NCBI GenBank assembly: GCA_020310875.1
Contig: CM035437.1
Coordinates: 54,088,156 to 54,152,155 of the forward strand
DNA from: Ceratopteris richardii
Lineage: Eukaryota > Streptophyta > Polypodiopsida > Polypodiales > Pteridaceae
Length of the DNA stretch: 64,000 bases
Direction of reading: 5' to 3'
Part shown: piece after piece, positions 56,279-64,000 of the stretch
Layout of the letters: every line of letters begins with the position of its first letter
Numbering within the stretch: position 1 is the first letter of the stretch
Notes under the pieces: model-generated
What the model saw: only the letters and a program-made list of their open reading frames with translations
Database searches by the model: none
Told to the model about the DNA's origin: nothing
Translations under genes and position numbers: made by a program

Positions 56279-59086
56279 TCAAGTAACCCCCATCAAGTGA
56301 CAACAGTGTCGAAAGTTATCCTGTGGTAGAGCTTTAGTCAAAGCATCTGCAGCATTATCTCGAGTGTGAACCTTCTCAAGAATAATGCTCTCAATGGCTA
56401 AGCAATCTCTAATGAAGTGATACCTCACCTCAATGTGCTTGGTCTTTGCATGATAGACCGGATTCTTAGCCAAAGCAATGGCACTCTGACTATCACTGAG
56501 CAAGTGAGGTACATGCTGAGGTAAACCCATATCACAAGCAAGACGAGAAAGCCACAATGCTTCCTTACATGCCTCACTTGCTGCAACATATTCTGCTTCT
56601 GTGGTGGAAACAGTTGTACATTCTTGAAGACGAGATCTCCAAGAGATAGCACCTCCAGCAAAATGAAAAATATACCCTGATGTAGACTTATGATTGTCTA
56701 CACAACCAGCATAATCAGAATCTGTGTAACCAATAATGGATGCTTTCCCTCTACCTAAGCATAGACACTTGTCCTTAGTGCCACTCAGATATCTCAAAAT
56801 CATTTTGACCACTTCCCAATGTTTCTTGCCAGGATTAGACATATATCTGCTCACAACTCCCATTGCAAATGCAATGTCTGGTCTCGTAGCTACCATAGCA
56901 TACATGAGACTACCAACAGTAGACTGATAGGGAATTTTGGTCATGAATTCCTTTTCCTCATCTGGTTTGGGGCAGTCATCCTTGCTCAATTTCACATATG
57001 TGGGTAAAGGTGTACTCAATGCCTTTCCACCCTGCATATTGAATCGGTGAAGTACTTTGGATATGTACTCACTTTGAGACAAGTATATGCATCTTTTACT
57101 CCTATCACGAGTAATGCGCATGCCAAGAATATGTTTGGCATCCCCCAAATCCTTCATATCAAATGTCTGACTCAACTTCTTTTTGAGAAGTGACAAATCA
57201 TAAGAGGACTTCCCAGCAATCAACATATCATCAACGTAAAGTATCAAGCATATCAAGCTACCATCAGAACATCTCTTTGTGTAGAGACAATGATCCTCAT
57301 TGCTCCGAGAATAGCCTTGGGACTTCATAAAAGCATCAAACTTTTGGTACCATTGTCTAGGAGACTGTTTAAGTCCATACAAGCTCTTCTTGAGCTTACA
57401 AACTAGACTTTCCTTGCCAGGAACTACATAACCCTCTGGTTGTTCCATATAGATCTCATCTGTAAGATCTCCATGCAAGAAAGCTGTTTTCACATCCATT
57501 TGGACTAGCTCTAAGTCCTCCATTGCAACGAATCCAAGCAACATGCGCAAAGTAGTCATCTTGACCACTGGAGAGAAGATTTCCTCAAAATCAACACCAT
57601 GTTGTTGCTTAAAACCCTTTGCAACAAGTCGTGCTTTATATTTTGCAGAAGCACTATCTGATGTGAATTTCAGCTTATATACCCATTTACATGGTAAAGC
57701 TTTTCTGCCCTTTGGCAAAAGTACTAAGTCCCAAGTACCATTCTTGTGAATAGAATCCAACTCACTCTTCATGGCACGCTCCCACTTGACATGATCCTCT
57801 GTCTGCATAGCCTCTTTGTAGCAAGAAGGCTCACCGGCATCTGTGAGCATAACAAAATCTAAACCTGGAACATATCTATCAGGTGGATATGAGACACGTG
57901 CAGAACGTCTCAATGGTTGCTGAACAAGAACATGTGCAGACTGATCTGAATGGACATTCTCTTGAACATCCCTATGTGTAGCATTTTTATGCATGCTAAC
58001 CGGAGGACTACTATCCTCAAACACCACTTTTCTCACTTCAACCTCCTTAATGGGCTGTTTATGCATCTTCGACTCATTAAAAATGACATCACTACTTCTG
58101 ATCACTGACCGTGTTTCAAGATCCCATAAGCGATATCCAAATTGTCCTTCTCGACCATATCCAAGAAAAATGCATTTCTTTGACTTATGGTCCAACTTTT
58201 GTCTAAGATTCTTGGGTATATGAACATATGCTTCACACCCAAAAACTCGAAGATGATCATAATATGGTGGTTTCCCTGTCCATAACTCTTGTACCACTTT
58301 CAGACCTTTGGCAGTACTAGGTGAAAGGTTAATCACATGAACTGTAGTCAATACTGCTTTTGCCCAAAAACCTTGTGAGAGGTTTGCATGATGCAACATA
58401 GAGACTACTCTATCTTGAATAGTTCTATTCATCCTCTCAGCTACACCATTATGTACTGGGGTATAAGGAGCTGTAAACTCTCTACGAATCCCTCTAGACT
58501 GACAGAAAAGGTTGAATTCACTTGAGGTATACTCACCCCCATTATCTGAACGTAAAGCCTTAAGCTTAGTTCCTTTTTCAGTCTCAACTGAAGAAAGCCA
58601 TTTTCTGAAAGTAGGGAATACATCATCCTTTGATTTGATAGGATATACCCAGACTTTTCTAGTAGCATCATCTATGAAAGTGACAAAGTAAAGAGAACCA
58701 CCTAAGGACCTAGTGGGCATAGGACCACACACATCTGTATGAACGAGATCTAAAGGCTGAATTAAAGAGTCAATGTGCATTCTATGCACATTTCTGGTTT
58801 GCTTTCCATATTGACAATGCTCACAAAATGAAAAATCAGAGAAAGATAACACAGGTAAGTAGCCAGAACGAGAAAGATTTTCCATTCCACTACGAGATAT
58901 ATGGCCCAAACGACCATGCCAAATACAAGCCATAGGTTGTTCAGTAACAGCTAACAAGTGTTCTTTCTGTGATACAAATAAAGGATAAAGTGAGCCAAAT
59001 TTTGCTTCCTTTTGCAATAAACATATTGCCCTTTGATATACGAAAGGACTGAGCATAGAAGACCACCTTGTAACCAAGGTCATCAA
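56279..59086 (-). CDS. C-right pol: GAG-pre-integrase, integrase, RT, RNase H
   Basis: A 935-codon open stretch holds, in sense: GAG-pre-integrase (WHGRLGHISRSGM with CEHCQYGK) near 58.9 kb; integrase with VHTDVCGP, RSDNGGEY and YTPVHNGVAERMN, the D-D-E positions of the DDE core; a linker; RT with KWVYKLKF, QMDVKTAFLHGDL, YGLKQSPRQWYQ and the YVDD active site (complement 57227-57238); and RNase H with YTDSDYAG, TEAEYVA and KTKHIEVRYHFIRD near the end. All catalytic blocks read normally. This is the best kept copia pol in the window. It makes cDNA from the element RNA inside particles and integrates it. Confidence 0.95.
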   Translation of the reverse strand: MMTLVTRWSSMLSPFVYQRAICLLQKEAKFGSLYPLFVSQKEHLLAVTEQPMACIWHGRLGHISRSGMENLSRSGYLPVLSFSDFSFCEHCQYGKQTRNVHRMHIDSLIQPLDLVHTDVCGPMPTRSLGGSLYFVTFIDDATRKVWVYPIKSKDDVFPTFRKWLSSVETEKGTKLKALRSDNGGEYTSSEFNLFCQSRGIRREFTAPYTPVHNGVAERMNRTIQDRVVSMLHHANLSQGFWAKAVLTTVHVINLSPSTAKGLKVVQELWTGKPPYYDHLRVFGCEAYVHIPKNLRQKLDHKSKKCIFLGYGREGQFGYRLWDLETRSVIRSSDVIFNESKMHKQPIKEVEVRKVVFEDSSPPVSMHKNATHRDVQENVHSDQSAHVLVQQPLRRSARVSYPPDRYVPGLDFVMLTDAGEPSCYKEAMQTEDHVKWERAMKSELDSIHKNGTWDLVLLPKGRKALPCKWVYKLKFTSDSASAKYKARLVAKGFKQQHGVDFEEIFSPVVKMTTLRMLLGFVAMEDLELVQMDVKTAFLHGDLTDEIYMEQPEGYVVPGKESLVCKLKKSLYGLKQSPRQWYQKFDAFMKSQGYSRSNEDHCLYTKRCSDGSLICLILYVDDMLIAGKSSYDLSLLKKKLSQTFDMKDLGDAKHILGMRITRDRSKRCIYLSQSEYISKVLHRFNMQGGKALSTPLPTYVKLSKDDCPKPDEEKEFMTKIPYQSTVGSLMYAMVATRPDIAFAMGVVSRYMSNPGKKHWEVVKMILRYLSGTKDKCLCLGRGKASIIGYTDSDYAGCVDNHKSTSGYIFHFAGGAISWRSRLQECTTVSTTEAEYVAASEACKEALWLSRLACDMGLPQHVPHLLSDSQSAIALAKNPVYHAKTKHIEVRYHFIRDCLAIESIILEKVHTRDNAADALTKALPQDNFRHCCHLMGVT

Positions 59087-60327
59087 GTTGACTGACTGAC
59101 ATCAAACTGTGTGATAACTGAGGTACATGGCATACATTATGCATAGTAAATTTTGAACCATCAATGAACTGCACAACCACATCTCCAATCCCCACAACAT
59201 CACACTGGTAAGAGTCACCAAGCCTCACGGTACCAAGAGACTTTGCTGCATAATTAGAGAACCATTCTCTATGTGGTGTCACATGGAAAGAAGCACCAAA
59301 ATCTAGCAGCCAAGTGTGGGAAAGAGAATTAGCCATAAGTGCCTCAGATGGCACAGTACTATCAAGTGTCAACACATCAGCATCATCAGAAATAGCATTA
59401 ATTTCTTCAATCTTCACAGTCGAAGTAGATGGTGCAGGTAACTGTTTAACATGCCCATCAACATTCTGTCCTTTACCTTTAGCATTCTTTAATGCATAAC
59501 AGTCTTTCTTCATGTGTCCTTTCTTATGATAAAAATGGCATTCGATATCCCTCTTCCTTGATTTACTTCTACTCTTATTCTATTGACCATTCTCTTCCTT
59601 GTTCTTGCTCCTGCCACGTTGTTGATTCTTTCCTTGGTAAGAATCACGAACATTATATGCATCTCCACTCTGAGTTCCAACCATAGATTTTCTACGAATC
59701 TCCTCACTCAAGAGTGCTCCACATATGTCATCATAGACAAGTTTACCGCCAGGTGCACTGTTGCTAATAGCTGTGCAAAAATGTATCCCATGATGATGGC
59801 AGGGTGCATAACAGCAATACTGCTTTCATTTCATTATCCATATCCATTTTGTGAGCTTGTAACTGGGAGAATATAGCATCAAACTCATTTAGATGAGCAG
59901 CAACACTATATGTGTCCTTCATACGAAGGTCATATAATTTTCTCATCAGATACACTTTATTTGATGCCGTCTCTTTTTCATATGAATTGCATAACTTCTT
60001 CCAAAGCTCCTCTACACTTTCACGGTCTAATACTGTAAAGTAAACATCATCTGCCAAGTGCAAGCGAATGGTAGACCTGGCCATTTCACCTAACTCATCC
60101 CAATCATCTTCATCCATGTCAGCAGGCTTCTTTGAAATCCCATTTACTAGCTTCCATTGCCTCCTTTGAATCAGCACATCTTTAATCTGATTCTTCCATA
60201 GAGCAAAGTTTGTGCCATCAAATTTTTGGATCTCAAAATGGTCTTTGCCCTGCAAGTTATAGCTCCTCCTCGGAACACTAGCACTAGACCCTGATCCACC
60301 AGATGTGCCTGAGACCTCTGATGCCAT
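58941..60327 (-). pseudogene. C-right gag and protease region
   Basis: Gag begins at ATG complement 60327 (MASEVSGTSGGSGSS) and shares all blocks with C-left, with about three residue differences over 187. A basic stretch and CCHC knuckle (CHFYHKKGHMKKDC-type) lie near 59.5 kb and the protease-region block HVTPHREWF near 59.27 kb. This part of the element carries its few breaks. Confidence 0.9.
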
Positions 60328-61245
60328 GATCGTACAGAACTGAATAGAATGATAATGGAGCTAGAAGAGTCCAAACACCAACAAATAAGTGTATCAAGGA
60401 GTAAATCGACCACTGTATAGTTGACTAAACCAGAAATCTGGAAAAATTTTGCCAGAGTATCCTCTGCAAAATTAGCATATGACCAGTGTCAAAGTATCAT
60501 AAAACTGCAAGTACTGACATGTCTACCTGCATAGTGAATCACTGACTCCACTGCATATAATCAATTACCCAATAGAAGCCAACTAGGCTTATCGAGCACC
60601 TATGAACAACTATCATACATCTCTTATGGCGAGGCTGGGTAAGTCTTCCACCTACATCACCGAAGAGACCCCGACATCTTTGTGTCTCCCAGTTAAGAAA
60701 ACCTCACCACGACCCTCTTTATCAAACGTAAAAGGCTTTATGCAAAGAACGTAACTGCTATATCAATGACCACATGGACGTACATAAGCGGTATCCATAG
60801 AAGCGTACATGGTGTGTATGTGCTCAATATATGCAGTAAAATGACACTAAAAGGCTGAGTACACAGCCCAAAAACTAGCCAATAACACCTGCAAGTGTCT
60901 GTCAACTCTGATGTTTTAGGCTTTAAAAACCTGCATAAATTTGTAGCGACTGCTCCCACCAAAACTGAAAACCCCTCAAGAAACCTGTAGTTTTACGAGT
61001 GTGGCTGAAAGTACAGCCCCAAAGGTTGATATTTATTGTCTCAGAAGTACAAGGAACACTCTTCTTGATGTTCTTGGACCTGTGCAAAGAGAACTATGTG
61101 CAAAAGTACTCCGAAATGGCTCCAACAAACACCCCAAAATTGCTTCAGAAATAGGCTTTGAAAGCAAAAAATGAAGCTTTGAGGGACCAAAACTTGTTCA
61201 AGGTAATGTCAACCTTAGTCTTTCCCCTTCTTCAAACACCACAAG

Positions 61246-61340
61246 AGTGTAGCTTAGTGGCAAGAGATTGCCACGGTTAAGCGAGCTCTAGGGGGAACAG
61301 TACTGGGATGGGTGACCTCCCGAGAAGTACCGGGAACCTC
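61246..61340 (+). ncRNA. 5S rRNA-derived segment with tRNA-type box A, right arm
   Basis: TAGCTTAGTGG (61250-61260) is a perfect tRNA box A. From 61275 the sequence follows the 3' half of plant 5S rRNA: GGTTAAGCGAGCTC, then AGTACTGGGATGGGTGACCT, then CCGAGAAGTACCGGGAAC. This includes most of the 5S internal control region. It is GC-rich against an AT-rich background and lies antisense within the C leader. GC-rich sequence continues to a run of about ten G near 61479, which may be the end of a SINE-like unit. Confidence 0.85.
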
Positions 61341-61534
61341 TATATTCCTTGATCGTTGAGGTCCTCCCTCGCCCGCAGCCAACGGTGCCAATGGTGACTT
61401 CGATGACTCGGATGACAAGGTATGCCAAGGTCTATGCCTTGGTCGCCGCCTTAGTCGCGAGCCTTGGATAAAGCCTGGGGGGGGGGGGTGCTAGCTTCGC
61501 TCACACAAACGGAACAAAGGTTTTGCCTCAAACT

Positions 61535-61546
61535 GCTCTGATACCA
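61535..61546 (-). other. C-right primer binding site, initiator tRNA-Met
   Basis: Complement of gctctgatacca; in sense TGGTATCAGAGC one base after the 5' LTR. Confidence 0.95.
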
Positions 61547-61547
61547 G

Positions 61548-61844
61548 TGAAGTGTTTCAATGGCGATGCACCACAATGCGTTCTCCTTCTCGAGAGCTCC
61601 ACGACGATATGCTCGGAGTAGAAAGCCGAGCTCCTGAGGTCGCACACAGTACTCCGCACAGAGGCTGTAGAATACGCAGAAAACACAGTACACGGGAAGC
61701 ACGAAGACAGACTTCTTAGGTCTTACAAATGCGGTCGAACTTACAGTTTGTGACTGACCAGGCCACTATATGTTTTATTAAAGAACATATACAAAGAAGT
61801 GTCCGGTGGCCATTTGGCCTTTCACATGGACACTAACGGTAACA
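61548..61844 (-). repeat. C-right 5' LTR (297 bp)
   Basis: In sense TGTTACCGTTAGTG...GAAACACTTCA, flanked outside by AATTT (61845-61849). Confidence 0.96.
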
Positions 61845-62449
61845 AATTTGAGTTGAAAAACATATAGAAGAACTTGATTTGTAAGTCTTGAGTGAGTAGG
61901 GAAAAAGTCATATTTTTCTGAGAGAGATGTTGAGGAAGAACTACTCAGATTAGGAGAGTTTTCTATGGCTATGAGCAAAATGAAGCCAAGCCATTTTGTA
62001 CACATCTTCTCTAATAGATAACACATGTTTGTATAGAAGGATTTGATCTAATTCCTCTTGTGTAGTGAATTCTAAGTGATTTCATATCAGTGTGAAAGTT
62101 AGTTGACAGTTACGAGTTTTCTGGCGCACTTTTTCCTGAACTTCTAATGGTCAGATCTCATAGTATAGTGTAAAGTTTTTCATGAATGATAGCTCAATTT
62201 GAAGCTACTCAACTACAATCGACCAAAATATCTTTGTAAAATGGGACGTGTACTTAGAGAAATGAGTCTAATAGTAAAGGTATGTCAAATCAATGGTCAT
62301 TTTTTAGATTTCACACATAGTTCAAATGTTGAAGTGAATTCAAAATATTTTGAAGTTATTACTTGAAAGTTTTTCTTGGAATGTGTTGCTTAACATCAGC
62401 AAGAACTTCTACTAGCAAATGATCATGGTATATATCTATCACAAGAAAG

Positions 62450-63235
62450 GTATCTTCTAAATCTTCTGAAGAAGTTTAACATGGAGAATTGCGGAGAGGC
62501 ATCAACACCACTTGAGGTCAATCATAAACTCAGTAAAAATGATGGTGCAGAGTTCAAGGATATGAGGAATTATCAATTTTTTGTGGGAAGCTTGATTTAT
62601 GCTACACTAACAAGACCTGATCTTAGTTATGTAGTGAGAGTTCTTTCTCAATTCATGCATTGTCCAGAGGATCCACATTGGATTGCAAGTCAAAGAGTTC
62701 TTAGATATATCAAAGGAACTTTAAAGGAGGATTATATTATCCTTTTACATCACATATAAAGTTGAGAGCATATAGTGACTCAGATTGGGCAGGAAGTCAA
62801 GATGACAGAAGGTCAACACATGGGTATATGGTATACATAGGAGATAAAATTATAAGTTGGTGTTCAAAGAAGCAACATACAGTGGCTTTATCATCAACTG
62901 AAGCTAAGTACAAAGGACTTGTGGAAGCAGCTAAAGAAGTGATATGGATGCAGACTTTGTTCAAAAGTTTGGACATTGATCAAGGTATACCTATCATACA
63001 TGGAGATAATATGAGTTCATTGTATCTTGCAGAAAATCATGTATTTCATGCAAGAACAAAGCAAATAGAGATTCAATATCATTTTCTGAGAGAAAAGGTA
63101 ATGGAGAAGGATCTTGAAGTGGTATACACTTCTACAAAAGATCAGATTGCAGATATTATGACAAAGTGCTTGGATGGAGTGAAGACAAGTAGATTCAAAG
63201 AAATGGTAGGAATAAAAGAGAAGAAGGATGTATGA
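62450..63235 (+). pseudogene. B2 RT-end and RNase H remnant
   Basis: The plus strand carries the end of RT (MENCGEASTPLEVNHKLSK, SLIYATLTRPDLSYV) and RNase H (AYSDSDWAGSQDDRRSTHGY to the C-terminus KEMVGIKEKKDV). The last 157 residues are identical to those of B1. The rest of B2 gag-pol is not present. A polypurine tract (attgagggggag) follows before the 3' LTR. Confidence 0.92.
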
Positions 63236-63273
63236 AGAAGATAGAGGATGCTAATTAGTGATTGAGGGGGAGT

Positions 63274-64000
63274 TGTTGGGGCGTCACTCACTAATTAGAC
63301 ATAAAGACATGAAGGTGTATGAAGGAAGAAGAAAGACAAAGAGAAGTGAAAGCAAAGCACTCAGAAAATTAAGCCTAAGTGAAGGGACAAATTCACACTT
63401 GTAATATAGTGCAAAATTAAAGTCTAATCTTGATATAAAACTTCATAATTACGAGTTTGAGTCTAGGAGTATGTATACCATATGTATATAAGTTAATTTG
63501 AGTTGAAAAACATATAGAAGAACTTGATTTGTAAGTCTTGAGTGAGTAGAGAAAAAGTCAGATTTTTCTGAGAGAGATGTTCAGGAAGAACCACTCAGAG
63601 TAGGAGAGTTTTCTATGGCTATGAGTAGAATGAATCCAAGCCATTTTGTACACATCTTCTCTAATAGATAACACATGTTTGTGTAGAAGGATTTGATCTA
63701 ATTCCTCTTGTGTAGTGAATTCTAAGTGATTTCATATCAGTGTGAAAGTTAGTTGACAGTTACAAGTTTTCTGGCACACTTTTTCCTGATCTTTTAATGG
63801 TCAGATCTCATAGTACAATGTAAATTTTTCATGAGTGATAGCTCAATTTGAAGCTACTACCTTCAACTACAATCGACCAAAAGATCTTTGTAAAATGGGA
63901 TGTGTACTCCGAGAAATGAGTCTAACAATGAAGGTATGTCAAATTGATGAAGTCATTTTTCAGATTTCAGACATAGTTCAAATGTTGAAGTGAATTCAAA
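63274..64000 (+). repeat. B2 3' LTR (continues beyond the window)
   Basis: TGTTGGGGCGTCACTC... with TATATAAG near 63488. It lacks the C insertion and so shows the uninterrupted form of the C target site (agttaatttgagttg). Confidence 0.92.

Larger units (their letters stand above)
55834..61844 (-). mobile_element. Copia C-right: full-length two-LTR element, nearly whole
   Basis: Two 297 bp LTRs (55834-56130 and 61548-61844) and AATTT target repeats (55829-55833, 61845-61849) define a 6,011 bp element in minus orientation. LTRs differ at about 7 of 297 positions by eye. Gag and a long uninterrupted pol segment are present. About two or three breaks are visible, all towards the gag-protease side. 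It is the reference C copy. Confidence 0.96.
58561..63931 (-). repeat. Right arm of the large inverted duplication
   Basis: Reverse complement of 39646-48791 as far as both exist. Its inner limit, taagctta at 58561, matches the left arm's inner limit at 48791; beyond it the C element continues here but not on the left. The visible right arm is 5.4 kb, shorter than the left because the B2 interior is shorter. Confidence 0.93.
55606..64000 (+). mobile_element. Copia B2: plus-strand copy in the right arm, containing copia C; runs off the window
   Basis: The B LTR opens at 55606 (TGTTGGGGCTTCACTC), is interrupted by copia C (55834-61844) and resumes at 61845 to about 62.4 kb. A shortened interior holds RT-end and RNase H sequence (about 62.45-63.24 kb). 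A 3' LTR begins at 63274 and continues past the window end. It matches B1 very closely where both exist but is shorter than B1 inside. Confidence 0.92.

Noticed and set aside
61246-61340. A functional 5S rRNA gene
   Set aside because: Only the 3' half of 5S is present, with clear substitutions, and there is no array or terminator context.
39646-63931. The inverted repeat as a simple fold-back read artefact
   Set aside because: The arms differ by scattered substitutions and in how much of the B interior they keep, and a 9.8 kb unrelated spacer separates them. A haplotype misjoin remains possible and is listed as a check.
1-64000. Intact host genes, gene clusters or an immune system
   Set aside because: No stretch outside the mobile elements carries an intact, recognisable host protein; the only candidate is the broken minus-strand remnant around 13.7-37.1 kb.

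Overview
The window looks like nuclear DNA of a land plant, in a repeat-dominated region. Nearly every base that can be assigned belongs to LTR retrotransposons: several Ty1/copia families primed by initiator tRNA-Met (TGGTATCAGAGC next to the 5' LTRs) and one very large Ty3/gypsy element with an Athila/Tat-type primer site (TGGCACCGTTGCCGGGGA). No intact host gene was found. The species cannot be fixed from sequence; the unusual Ty3 element would suit a lineage outside well-studied crops, but that is a guess.

Layout. 1-3.5 kb: 3' end of an unclassified LTR element (family D), its LTR carrying a tRNA-like stretch. 3.6-4.9 kb: old copia A copy (A1), abutting a minus-strand copia remnant (E). 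5.5-13.7 kb: minus-strand copia B copy (B3) with a copia A copy (A2) inserted in it. 13.7-14.2, 31.25-31.46 and 36.6-37.1 kb: pieces of a degraded minus-strand coding-like region of unknown identity, split by the Ty3 element G (14162-31253, 894 bp LTRs, CATAT target repeats) and by copia A3 (31458-36611, ATGTC target repeats). 37.1-39.3 kb: partial A4. 39.6-48.8 kb: left arm of a large inverted duplication, made of copia B (B1) with copia C inserted in its LTR. 49.1-50.7 kb: a DNA element with about 140 bp terminal inverted repeats and a fragment that looks captured from a gene. 50.7-54.9 kb: old A5. 55.6-64.0 kb: right arm, a B copy (B2) containing a full-length C (55834-61844, AATTT target repeats).

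The relative ages can be read from the nesting. B came first. C then inserted just downstream of the TATA box of a B LTR (its own LTRs differ at about 7 of 297 sites by eye). The B+C block was later duplicated in inverted orientation (about 1 difference in 297 between the arms' equivalent LTRs). G is also young (about 7 of 894 LTR sites differ).

The most unusual object is G. In sense order it encodes gag with three short zinc knuckles, a first retropepsin, RT, RNase H, two tandem H2C2 zinc modules of identical spacing, integrase, a second retropepsin-like domain after the integrase, a tail with a repeated IW(V/I)PK motif, and a long coiled-coil ORF in the envelope position. Its leader holds a roughly 1 kb array of CGAT-centred words. 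The C element's leader carries a tRNA-box-A/5S-rRNA chimeric segment. All LTR elements are treated as fossils: parts, ages and nesting are given, not individual lesions.
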